A stretch of DNA of 36,725 nt from Butyrivibrio sp. Lineage in GTDB: Bacteria; Bacillota; Clostridia; Lachnospirales; Lachnospiraceae. The DNA lies in contig JAFZQT010000063.1 of assembly GCA_017620235.1 (NCBI GenBank), positions 1 through 36,725 on the forward strand, written 5' to 3'. Position 1 is the stretch's first letter; every line of letters starts with the position of its first letter. Positions 16,919-24,562 of this stretch are shown here, in pieces. A program made the translations under genes and the position numbers. The notes under the pieces were generated by a model that was not told where the DNA came from, did not search any database, and saw nothing but the letters and a program-made list of their open reading frames with translations.

Positions 16919-18025
16919 GTGTTTTCGTTTTCGGTGTGTATGATCGCTAAAAATGAATCGAAGAATATCGGAAAGTGTATTGATTCTATAATGCCTTTGG
17001 TAAAGAGTTTTGAGGGTTCAGAGGTTATCGTTGCTGATACGGGATCAACTGATGATACGATTGAAATTGCTAAGAATAAAGGCGCCAAAGTATATGAGTA
17101 TAAATGGACGGGAAACTTCGCTGAAGCAAGAAATTATGCGTGTTCAAAGGCAATGAATGATTATGTGCTATCTGTTGATTGCGATGAATTTCTTGAAAAT
17201 TTTTCGCAGGAACTTGCGGATAGATTCATGAAAGACGTTTTGGCAAATGAAGGCAAGATCGGTATGTCGACGATTGTCAGCACGTATGTACAAAATGGAG
17301 AAGAGCTCAGATCCCGTGATAAGATAGGGCGATTTTATGATAGGAGAATTTACAGCTTTTTTGGCGAGGTACATGAGAATCTTCGCGCTGTGAATGAAAA
17401 AGACGAGAACAGTTATTTTGATCTTCCGATTTCTTTTGATCATGTCGGATATGATACTACGGAGCTCAGAAAAAGCAAAGCCGAGAGAAATAAGAAACTT
17501 TTGCTTGGTGAACTGAAAGAGAATCCGGGAGATCCGTATGTATTGTTTCAGCTTGGCAAATGTTGTGTAGCGATGGAAGAATATAAAGAAGGCACTGACT
17601 ACTACGAGCAGGTAATGGAGCAAAAGCTCAATCCCAATCTGTCCTACATTCAGGATATGATGGTTTCATACGGGTATGGGCTTATGGCACAAAAAAGATT
17701 TGCAGATGCATTGTGTCTTGAAGGTGTAACGGATCTTTTTGAAGAAAATGCCGATTTTATGTTTATGCTGGGGCTGATATATATGAATAATGCTCTTTTT
17801 GACGATGCAATAGCAGCTTTTTTAAAAGCCACAAAGACCACGGCGTATGCGGTAGAAGGTGTGAACAGCTATAAGGCATATTATAATATTGGAGTCATAG
17901 AGGAAGTAAGAGGTAATATTTTAAAGGCAAAAGATTTTTACCGAAAGTGTGATGAATACAAGCCTGCGAAGGATAGATTAAAAGAGCTTGACGATAATAG
18001 ACTACAAAAAAATTTCAAAAAGTAG
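16919..18025 (+). CDS. GT2 glycosyltransferase with C-terminal TPR region
   Basis: The N-terminal GT2 domain shows SVCMIAKNES (5-14), DTGSTDDT (40-47), WTGNFAEARNYA (63-74) and the DxD motif D87-C88-D89. About 190 residues of TPR-like helices follow (pattern VLFQLGKCCVAMEEYKEGTD and similar). This layout is that of SunS-like and flagellin-modifying transferases that glycosylate a protein side chain, with TPRs binding the polypeptide. It is therefore a good candidate for the enzyme attaching the first sugar to flagellin or another protein; this is inference. The start is GTG 16919, with GGGAGG five bases upstream; an overlapping ATG at 16917 is out of frame. It is the last of five closely spaced rightward genes; an 80-base gap separates it from rfbF. 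Confidence 0.85.
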   Translation: MFSFSVCMIAKNESKNIGKCIDSIMPLVKSFEGSEVIVADTGSTDDTIEIAKNKGAKVYEYKWTGNFAEARNYACSKAMNDYVLSVDCDEFLENFSQELADRFMKDVLANEGKIGMSTIVSTYVQNGEELRSRDKIGRFYDRRIYSFFGEVHENLRAVNEKDENSYFDLPISFDHVGYDTTELRKSKAERNKKLLLGELKENPGDPYVLFQLGKCCVAMEEYKEGTDYYEQVMEQKLNPNLSYIQDMMVSYGYGLMAQKRFADALCLEGVTDLFEENADFMFMLGLIYMNNALFDDAIAAFLKATKTTAYAVEGVNSYKAYYNIGVIEEVRGNILKAKDFYRKCDEYKPAKDRLKELDDNRLQKNFKK

Positions 18026-18105
18026 TATATTACTATGTAATTAATTTGGTATTTTTTCATCACAGAATTTGATCTGAAAAACCGACGGAAGGAAAGAGAG
18101 TATAA

Positions 18106-18885
18106 ATGAAAGTTGTAATTTTAGCGGGAGGCTTCGGAACAAGAATAAGTGAAGAGAGCCATCTTCGCCCAAAGCCAATGATCGAGATTGGGGGAAAGCC
18201 GATTCTTTGGCACATAATGAAAGAGTATTCGCACTATGGATTTAATGAGTTTATCATATGCGCGGGATATAAGCAGGAAGTCATCAAGGAGTATTTCGCG
18301 AACTATTATCTCCACAACTGCGACGTAACTTTCGATTTTGCAAACGAAAACAAGACAACATTCCATTCCCAGAAGGCTGAGCCCTGGAAGGTAACAGTTG
18401 TTGACACAGGATACAGCACCATGACAGGTGGTCGTATCAAGAGGATAAGAGAGCATGTCGGAAACGAGGCATTCTTCATGACCTACGGTGACGGCGTGTG
18501 TGACATAGACATGACAAAGCTTCTTGAGTTCCACAAGGCAAACGGTAAGCTCGCTACTGTAACTGCGATCCTTGCGGGACAGCGCTTTGGTGTGTTCGAC
18601 ATTGATAAAGGTGATAACTCTACGATTAAAGATTTCAGAGAGAAAGCAAGCATGGACGGCGCCAGAATCAACGGCGGTTACATGGTTCTTGAGCCCGGAG
18701 TTTTTGATTATATCGAGGGCGACGCTACATTCTTTGAAAAAGAGCCTATGCACAACCTTGTAAAAGACGGAGAGATGGTCGCATACAAGTATGACGGCTT
18801 CTGGAAGTGCATGGATACTGCAAGAGAAAGAGATGAATTGACAGAACTTGTTGAAACAGGTAGAGCACCTTGGATAAGGTGGTAA
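18106..18885 (+). CDS. rfbF: Glucose-1-phosphate cytidylyltransferase
   Basis: The enzyme joins CTP and glucose-1-phosphate to CDP-glucose, the entry to 3,6-dideoxy and branched deoxysugars. The nucleotidyltransferase signature is AGGFGTRISEE (7-17) followed by RPKPMIEIGGKPI (21-33); TYGDGVCDID (126-135) carries the metal aspartate, and NGGYMVLEP and the C-terminal FWKCMDTARERDEL are typical of RfbF. The length of 259 aa fits the family. GGAAAGAGAG precedes ATG 18106. The next gene starts two bases after the stop, its ribosome site lying within the last rfbF codons, so the two are co-expressed. The CDP-glucose 4,6-dehydratase (RfbG) normally following rfbF is absent here. Codon use looks more G/C-ending than in the glycosyltransferases upstream, suggesting a different history. 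Confidence 0.93.
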   Translation: MKVVILAGGFGTRISEESHLRPKPMIEIGGKPILWHIMKEYSHYGFNEFIICAGYKQEVIKEYFANYYLHNCDVTFDFANENKTTFHSQKAEPWKVTVVDTGYSTMTGGRIKRIREHVGNEAFFMTYGDGVCDIDMTKLLEFHKANGKLATVTAILAGQRFGVFDIDKGDNSTIKDFREKASMDGARINGGYMVLEPGVFDYIEGDATFFEKEPMHNLVKDGEMVAYKYDGFWKCMDTARERDELTELVETGRAPWIRW

Positions 18886-18887
18886 AA

Positions 18888-20729
18888 ATGAGAGTTTCTG
18901 ATTACATAGCACAGTTTTTGGTAAAAAAGGGCGTCACCGACTGTTTTACTGTAGTAGGCGGTGGCGCTATGTATTTGAATAATTCTTTTGGTCATACCGA
19001 AGGAATGACTTGCACGCACTTTCATCATGAGCAGGGCGCTGCGATAGCGGCTGAGAGCTACTCAAGATATGACGGGAAGGTTGCGGCACTTTGTGTGACT
19101 TCGGGACCCGGCGGCACAAATGCGATAACCGGTGTACTCGGAGGATGGCTTGATTCACTCCCGATGTTCGTTGTGAGTGGACAGGTTCGCTATGACACAA
19201 CTGTCAGATATGAGAATAAGCTCTGGGGAAAAGAGTATGACCGCAAGGGACTTCGTTCTCTTGGAGATCAGGAGTACGACATAACCCGCATGACTGAGCA
19301 CATGTGCAAGTACGCGGTGATGCTTGAAGATCCGGCAGACATAAGGTATCACATGGAAAAAGCATGGCACCTTATGAACGTTGGAAGACCGGGGCCTGTA
19401 TGGATTGACGTTCCCGTTAATTTCCAGGGAGCAGAGATCAATCCCGATGAGCTCAGAGGTTACAGCGAAGAAGAGGCAGCTTCTTACGAAAAAGAAATTC
19501 CTGAAGTTAAGGAAGAGACTGTCTCAGAAGTAATAGAGATGATAAAAAAGGCTGAGCGTCCCGTTATCTATGCGGGCGGCGGAGTGCGCATCTCAGGCGG
19601 CTTCGAAGCGTTCAGAAAAGTTGTAGATAAACTCGGCGTTCCTGTCTGTACATATTGGAATTCGATCGATCTTATCGAGACAGACAATCCGCTTTACTGC
19701 GGACGCGGCGGCAACATGGGCGACAGACCTGGTAACTTTGCAATTCAGAACGCGGACTTTGTTCTTGTAATCGGCAGCAGGCTTTCTATCAGGCAGGTTG
19801 GCTACACATGGGGAACATGGGCAAGAGCTGCGAAAGTAGTAATGGTCGATATTGAGCCCGCCGAGATGGACAAGCATACAGTCCATGTTGATATGAAGAT
19901 TCACGCTGACGCAAAAGACTTCCTTGAAAAGCTCTTTGTGGCAGCAGATAAGTGCGACAGCTATGTTTCGCCTGCGGATGCATGGAGAAAACAATGCGTT
20001 GCATGGAAGGAAAAATACCCCGTTGTTTCTGAAGCTCAGCTCTATACGGGCGATAATAAAGTCAATGTATACGGATTTATAAAAGCTCTTTCTGCGGCAC
20101 TTCCCGATGGAAGCCTTACCGCGGTAAGTAACGGAGCGTGTTGCGTTGCCGGACATCAGAGCTGGGTTATAAAAGACGGCTCAAGATTCATAATAAACAA
20201 CGCGGTTGCGAGCATGGGATATGGACTTCCCGCAGCGATAGGCCTTTGCATCGCGGCAGGAAGAAAAGAGACCATATGTCTTGAGGGCGACGGAAGTATA
20301 ATGATGAACCTTCAGGAGCTCCAGACGGTTATAACTAACAAGCTTCCGATAAAGGTATTTCTCATAAACAATGAGGGCTATCATTCGATCAGGCTTACTC
20401 AGAACAATCTTTTCAAAGAGTATTCCAAGGTCGGAATCGGCCCTGAGAGTGGCGATCTCGCATTTCCATCTTTTGAGAAAATCGCGGAAGCGTTCGGATA
20501 TCCTTACAGCAGAGTCCTGACGGGAGATGAACTTGAGAAAGCGATGAAAGATGCGGTAGCTGCTGATTGTCCTGTATTTGTTGAGGTTTACACCGATACG
20601 GAGCAGGTTTGGGCACCCAAGAGTTCTGCAAGAAGAGAGCCTGACGGAAGCCTTACAAGCCCTCCGCTCGAAGATCTTGCGCCTTTCCTTTCAAGGGAGG
20701 AGCTTCGTGAAAATATGTATATTGATTAA
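18888..20729 (+). CDS. TPP-dependent acetolactate-synthase-like carboligase
   Basis: This 613-aa member of the acetohydroxyacid-synthase-like TPP family has the catalytic glutamate E48 (HEQGAAIAAE), a central domain around 200-350, and the TPP/Mg motif EGDGS...N at about 466-474. The C-terminal tail (KSSARREPDGSLTSPPLEDL) is like proteins found in O-antigen and sugar clusters, including YerE, which adds a two-carbon unit from pyruvate to a CDP-4-keto sugar to make a branched-chain sugar. Adjacency to rfbF supports a CDP-sugar substrate over branched-chain amino-acid synthesis, and no small regulatory subunit gene follows. ATG 18888 is used because AAGGTGG precedes it; an upstream TTG (18870) overlaps rfbF. 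The exact product is unknown. Confidence 0.85.
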   Translation: MRVSDYIAQFLVKKGVTDCFTVVGGGAMYLNNSFGHTEGMTCTHFHHEQGAAIAAESYSRYDGKVAALCVTSGPGGTNAITGVLGGWLDSLPMFVVSGQVRYDTTVRYENKLWGKEYDRKGLRSLGDQEYDITRMTEHMCKYAVMLEDPADIRYHMEKAWHLMNVGRPGPVWIDVPVNFQGAEINPDELRGYSEEEAASYEKEIPEVKEETVSEVIEMIKKAERPVIYAGGGVRISGGFEAFRKVVDKLGVPVCTYWNSIDLIETDNPLYCGRGGNMGDRPGNFAIQNADFVLVIGSRLSIRQVGYTWGTWARAAKVVMVDIEPAEMDKHTVHVDMKIHADAKDFLEKLFVAADKCDSYVSPADAWRKQCVAWKEKYPVVSEAQLYTGDNKVNVYGFIKALSAALPDGSLTAVSNGACCVAGHQSWVIKDGSRFIINNAVASMGYGLPAAIGLCIAAGRKETICLEGDGSIMMNLQELQTVITNKLPIKVFLINNEGYHSIRLTQNNLFKEYSKVGIGPESGDLAFPSFEKIAEAFGYPYSRVLTGDELEKAMKDAVAADCPVFVEVYTDTEQVWAPKSSARREPDGSLTSPPLEDLAPFLSREELRENMYID

Positions 20730-20743
20730 AAAGAGGTATAGAA

Positions 20744-21394
20744 GTGAATTTTTTTAATAAAAAAGGGAAAAACAGCATTAGAATAGTTGCTTTTGTAATG
20801 CTGTTGTTTATGGTTTTAACAACGGTCGGTTCCGGATTTTTCGCGGCAAGAGGCTTGGCGGGAGATGAGGAGAACTCTTCATATGATAATTCAGGTATAA
20901 GCCAGATTTCTGCCGAAGATCTTTCGGCGCTTCTAAGTGAGGGAGCAGGAACCGCGATAACGTTGGATGCTGATGCACTTGCATCGGATAATGCAGATGA
21001 TGCGTCAAGCGCGGCAGGCAGTGATGCGGCTGTGAGCGGAGGAAGCGAGACTGCATCCGGAGTTGCGGAAAGCGGTGTGTACACTTCCAAGGACGATGTG
21101 GCGCTTTACATCCACACTTACGGAAAACTTCCTTCTAATTTTATCACCAAGAACGAGGCAAAGAAGCTTGGCTGGACAGGCGGAGGCCTTGATGAATTTG
21201 CAAAAGGGAAGTGCATAGGCGGCGATGATTTCGGAAACCGCGAAGGCAAACTTCCTGACGGAAAAAAGTACAAAGAATGTGATATAGATACTATGGGTGC
21301 CGATTCCAGAGGATCGAAGCGAATTGTTTACGCTGACGACGGATCGGTGTATTATACTGACGATCACTATGAGAACTTTGAGCAGGTGTATTAA
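20744..21394 (+). CDS. Exported barnase-type ribonuclease
   Basis: The last 105 residues (112-216) are a guanyl-preferring RNase of the barnase (N1/T1) family: LYIHTYGKLPSNFITKNEA, GKCIGGDDFGNREGKLP and YYTDDHYENF align with Bacillus barnase. The catalytic set is present: K128, E178 (general base), R193 and H208 (general acid). The N-terminus has lysines and a hydrophobic stretch (12-36), a signal peptide or membrane anchor. It is followed by a 75-residue Ala/Ser/Asp-rich linker absent from Bacillus barnase, which may hold the toxin away from the cell. The GTG 20744 start has an AGAGGT ribosome site. The barstar gene starts three bases after the stop. Likely roles are RNA scavenging or killing competitors. 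Confidence 0.92.
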   Translation: MNFFNKKGKNSIRIVAFVMLLFMVLTTVGSGFFAARGLAGDEENSSYDNSGISQISAEDLSALLSEGAGTAITLDADALASDNADDASSAAGSDAAVSGGSETASGVAESGVYTSKDDVALYIHTYGKLPSNFITKNEAKKLGWTGGGLDEFAKGKCIGGDDFGNREGKLPDGKKYKECDIDTMGADSRGSKRIVYADDGSVYYTDDHYENFEQVY

Positions 21395-21397
21395 ACT

Positions 21398-21673
21398 ATG
21401 GAGAAGGTTTTTTATATTGATTTAGCAGAGGTTATGACACCGGAAGAATTGCAGAGCGAGCTGGTAAAAGAGCTTCCGCTTCCGGATTACTACGGTCGCA
21501 ATCTTGATGCACTCTATGATGTGCTTACAGAGAGCGGCGACGGCTGGAATATTATTTTTTACAATACAGAAAGAGCACAGTACAGGCTTGGAAAATATCT
21601 GGATGCGCTGCAGAGACTTTGCAGAGAAGCGTCAGAAGATGTGCGTGACCTGAAGATCAGGTTTTATCAGTAA
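21398..21673 (+). CDS. Barstar-family ribonuclease inhibitor
   Basis: This 91-aa cytosolic inhibitor protects the producing cell from the adjacent barnase. The recognition helix LPDYYGRNLDALYDVL keeps the barstar pattern, with Y31, N35, D37 and D41 corresponding to the residues that plug the RNase active site (barstar Y29, N33, D35, D39). The length equals that of Bacillus barstar (about 90). It is translated directly behind the toxin gene (3-base gap), ensuring that immunity is made with the enzyme. One cysteine (C75) is present. It is acidic in part, as expected for binding a basic RNase. Confidence 0.95.
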   Translation: MEKVFYIDLAEVMTPEELQSELVKELPLPDYYGRNLDALYDVLTESGDGWNIIFYNTERAQYRLGKYLDALQRLCREASEDVRDLKIRFYQ

Positions 21674-21691
21674 TAGAAGGGGTAAAAAATC

Positions 21692-22960
21692 TTGAAAACT
21701 TTAGCCATTGTTTTATTTGTAATAATGTATGTCCTTATGGTGGTTTTGCCTAAGAAAAGAGCTTATGTGGCACTATCTACGGCACTTATCTTTGTGATTA
21801 CGGGAATTCTGCCGTTTAATCAGGTATTCTCGGCGATAGACTGGAACGTTCTTCTGATGATCTTCGGAACTATGGTAATCGTTGATTACTTCATCGAGTC
21901 TAAGATGCCGAACCTCATTGCGGACAAACTTCTGAATGTTGCACCGAATGTGCTTTGGGTGACGATATTGATGTCTCTTTTCTCGGGACTCATCTCGGCA
22001 TTTATCGATAACGTTGCGACGGTTCTCATGGTTGCGCCTGTAGGACTTGCTATTTGTAAAAAGCTCAAGATATCGCCTGTTGCGATGATCATTTGTATCG
22101 CGGTTTCATCTAACCTTCAGGGAGCTGCGACACTTGTCGGCGATACGACATCCATCATGCTCGCTGGAGCTGCTAAGATGGACTTTAACGATTTCTTCTG
22201 GATGGACGGAAAGCTTGGAATCTTCTTTGCTGTTGAGCTCGGAGCGCTCGCTACGGTTCCGATCATGATGTTTTTGTTTAGAAAAGATAAAGAGCCTGTA
22301 AGCTCAGATGAGAAGACTGTTGTAACTGACTATGTACCTACGATAATGATGCTCGGACATGTGGTACTTCTTGTTATCGCATCATTTTTCCAGAACAAGC
22401 CTGAGATTACAAACGGTGTAATCTGCATGGTCTGCGGAATCATAAATATTATCTGGGAGATTTTCCTTTCAAAGGGAACAGACAGCATGTGGCATTCGCT
22501 CAAAGCGATCGACTACGATACAATGCTCCTTCTTGCCGGACTGTTCTGCGTTATCAGCGGAATTACCAATGTCGGAATAATAGATGAGCTTGCTGCTATC
22601 ATTGCCGATGCGGGAAAAGGAAACGTCTTCATGCTGTACACGGTTATAGTATTCGGTTCAGTTGCGATTTCGGCGTTTATTGACAATATTCCTTATGTTG
22701 CGACGATGCTGCCCGTACTTGGAAGTCTGTCGGCTGTTATGTCGGCTAATCCGCTTCTTTTGTACTTCGGTCTTTTGATCGGTGCAACTTTGGGAGGCAA
22801 TCTTACACCTATCGGTGCTTCCGCAAATATCGCCGGAGTAGGAATGCTCAGGAAAGAAGGCTATGAAGTTTCTTTCGGAGATTTCATGAAGATAGGAGTT
22901 CCGTTCACACTTACTGCTGTGTTTGTGGGATATCTTTTCATATGGTTTGTATACGCGTAA
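21692..22960 (+). CDS. ArsB/NhaD-superfamily membrane permease
   Basis: This 422-aa integral membrane protein has about ten to eleven hydrophobic segments and belongs to the ion-transporter (SLC13/ArsB/P-protein) superfamily. The duplicated hairpin signatures are clear: SAFIDNVATVLMVAPVG in the first half and SAFIDNIPYVATMLP with GGNLTPIGASANIAG in the second, which form the substrate/cation site. The family moves arsenite, Na+/H+ or dicarboxylates; the exact substrate cannot be read from the sequence. The start is TTG 21692, preceded by AAGGGG and 18 bases after the barstar stop, so it may be co-transcribed with the RNase pair, perhaps only by chance. A terminator follows. Confidence 0.85.
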   Translation: MKTLAIVLFVIMYVLMVVLPKKRAYVALSTALIFVITGILPFNQVFSAIDWNVLLMIFGTMVIVDYFIESKMPNLIADKLLNVAPNVLWVTILMSLFSGLISAFIDNVATVLMVAPVGLAICKKLKISPVAMIICIAVSSNLQGAATLVGDTTSIMLAGAAKMDFNDFFWMDGKLGIFFAVELGALATVPIMMFLFRKDKEPVSSDEKTVVTDYVPTIMMLGHVVLLVIASFFQNKPEITNGVICMVCGIINIIWEIFLSKGTDSMWHSLKAIDYDTMLLLAGLFCVISGITNVGIIDELAAIIADAGKGNVFMLYTVIVFGSVAISAFIDNIPYVATMLPVLGSLSAVMSANPLLLYFGLLIGATLGGNLTPIGASANIAGVGMLRKEGYEVSFGDFMKIGVPFTLTAVFVGYLFIWFVYA

Positions 22961-22982
22961 AGCGTGCGTATTCTATAAAGTT

Positions 22983-23025
22983 AAGGGCTTTCGGTTCATA
23001 AACGGACCGGGAGCCTTATTTTGTT
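22983..23025 (+). terminator. Terminator after the permease gene
   Basis: An imperfect stem of about 14 bp (22983-22997 with 23004-23017, several G-U pairs) ends AGCCTT and is followed by ATTTTGTT. It separates the permease from the aminopeptidase promoter. Confidence 0.65.
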
Positions 23026-23098
23026 GCCTGTCACTATATGTAAACCCGCGTGGATTCTTTGTTCAAAATTTTTTTACAATAATTTCCAGTAAAACGTC

Positions 23099-23127
23099 TT
23101 GATAGGCACAGCCGCGCGTGCTAGAAT
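23099..23127 (+). promoter_or_regulatory. Sigma-A promoter for the aminopeptidase
   Basis: TTGATA (23099-23104) and TAGAAT (23122-23127) lie 17 bases apart, each matching consensus at 5 of 6. Transcription would start near 23134, leaving a leader of about 130 bases; a second TATAAT occurs at 23200-23205 without a good -35. Confidence 0.7.
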
Positions 23128-23264
23128 GTTAATGCTTTATTTAAATAATTAATATGCCGATAACAGGACGGTCGCATATCATTGGAGGCAAAATTGGGCT
23201 ATAATTATATTGATTGCGGATTTCAAAATCTGTGATGAATATGATAAAAGGCGGAAAAAGTAAT

Positions 23265-24533
23265 ATGAAGAATATAACAGAACAAATGCTTGAGTTTATA
23301 GATGCGTCACCTACATGTTTTCACGTGGTCGACAACCTTAAGAGTGAACTTGTCGACAGGGGGTATGTGGAACTTAAGGAGACAGAAGAGTGGAAACTTG
23401 AGCCCGGAAAGTTTTTTGTTACGAGGAACGATTCTTCAATAATTTCCTTTAGAATACCCGGTAAGGATTTCAAAGGCTTCTATATGATTGCAAGCCACAG
23501 CGACTCTCCCTCTTTTAAGGTAAATGAGAATCCTGAGATGGAGGAAGTTTCGGCGTATGTAAAATTAAACACTGAGAAGTACGGCGGAATGCTCTGTGCG
23601 CCTTGGTTTGACAGACCGCTTTCAGTTGCGGGAAGACTCATCGTAAGAGATGGAAAAGGCGGCTTTGTATCAAAGCTTGTAAATGTGGACAGAGATCTTT
23701 TGATGATCCCTTCACTTGCAATCCACATGAACCGTGATGCAAACAGCGCTGCAAAGTACAATCCCCAGACGGATTGCATACCACTCTTTGGAGCTATCAG
23801 TTCCAAAGGAAAGTTTTTTGAAGTGGTCGCAGAGGCGGCAGGGGTTAAAAAAGAAGATATCTTAAGTCACGATCTCTTTTTGTACAACAGGGTGAAACCC
23901 ACATTCTGGGGCGCTGAGAACGAGTATATCGCAAGTGCCAGATTAGACGATCAGGAGTGTGTATATACTACATTTGCAGGATTTCTGGAGGCAAAAGAAT
24001 CTGAGAATGTTGTTATGCACTGCGTTTTTGACAATGAAGAAGTCGGAAGCGGAACAAAGCAGGGAGCGGATTCTACATTTTTGAAGGATACTCTTCTTAG
24101 GATAAATGAAGGTCTTGGAAGAACGAACCAGCAGTATTTTACAGCTGTTGCAAACAGTTTCATGATCTCCGCCGACAACGCACATGCCGTACATCCAAAT
24201 TACAAGGATAAGGCAGATCCTGTAAACAGGCCGCTTATGAACGGCGGCATCGTTATAAAATATAACGCAAACCAGAAATATACGACGGATGCGGTATCCG
24301 CAGCCACATTTAAACTTATCTGCGAGAAGGCGAATGTTCCTTATCAGACATTTACCAATCGCTCGGATATTGCCGGAGGTTCAACGCTCGGTAATATCTC
24401 AACTGCACAGGTTTCCATGAGTACGGTTGACATAGGACTTGCTCAGCTTGCTATGCATTCACCCTATGAATCTGCGGGAAGCCGTGACCCCGAGTATCTT
24501 GCGGGGGTATCAAAAACATTTTATGAGAGCTGA
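23265..24533 (+). CDS. apeB: M18-family aspartyl aminopeptidase
   Basis: This is a cytosolic dinuclear-metal aminopeptidase that removes N-terminal acidic residues from peptides. Family motifs in order: ASHSDSPSFKVN (76-87, metal H78 and nearby D80), CAPWFDRPLSVAGR, ARLDDQECVY (bridging aspartate), DNEEVGSGTKQGADS (catalytic glutamate pair) and SADNAHAVHPNY. The 422-aa length is normal for M18. I start at ATG 23265 (MKNITEQMLEF), with GGCGGA upstream; an upstream TTG at 23214 would add 17 unconserved residues. The promoter at 23099 drives it, and the SseB-like gene follows after 29 bases, so they probably form an operon. Confidence 0.94.
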   Translation: MKNITEQMLEFIDASPTCFHVVDNLKSELVDRGYVELKETEEWKLEPGKFFVTRNDSSIISFRIPGKDFKGFYMIASHSDSPSFKVNENPEMEEVSAYVKLNTEKYGGMLCAPWFDRPLSVAGRLIVRDGKGGFVSKLVNVDRDLLMIPSLAIHMNRDANSAAKYNPQTDCIPLFGAISSKGKFFEVVAEAAGVKKEDILSHDLFLYNRVKPTFWGAENEYIASARLDDQECVYTTFAGFLEAKESENVVMHCVFDNEEVGSGTKQGADSTFLKDTLLRINEGLGRTNQQYFTAVANSFMISADNAHAVHPNYKDKADPVNRPLMNGGIVIKYNANQKYTTDAVSAATFKLICEKANVPYQTFTNRSDIAGGSTLGNISTAQVSMSTVDIGLAQLAMHSPYESAGSRDPEYLAGVSKTFYES

Positions 24534-24562
24534 TAACAGCATCAGATGAAAGAGGGATATAG

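Noticed and set aside
18121-18912. Long minus-strand open frame (263 codons) opposite rfbF
   Set aside because: It is a shadow of the strongly conserved rfbF frame; the translation shows no family pattern and no ribosome site.
18888-20729. Housekeeping acetohydroxyacid synthase (ilvB)
   Set aside because: No ilvN or other ilv genes nearby; the tail sequence and rfbF coupling fit the sugar-cluster carboligase group better, although assay would be needed to exclude it fully.
20744-21673. Classical intracellular type II toxin-antitoxin system
   Set aside because: The RNase has an export signal or anchor and belongs to the barnase family; barstar here is an immunity inhibitor and not a DNA-binding antitoxin.
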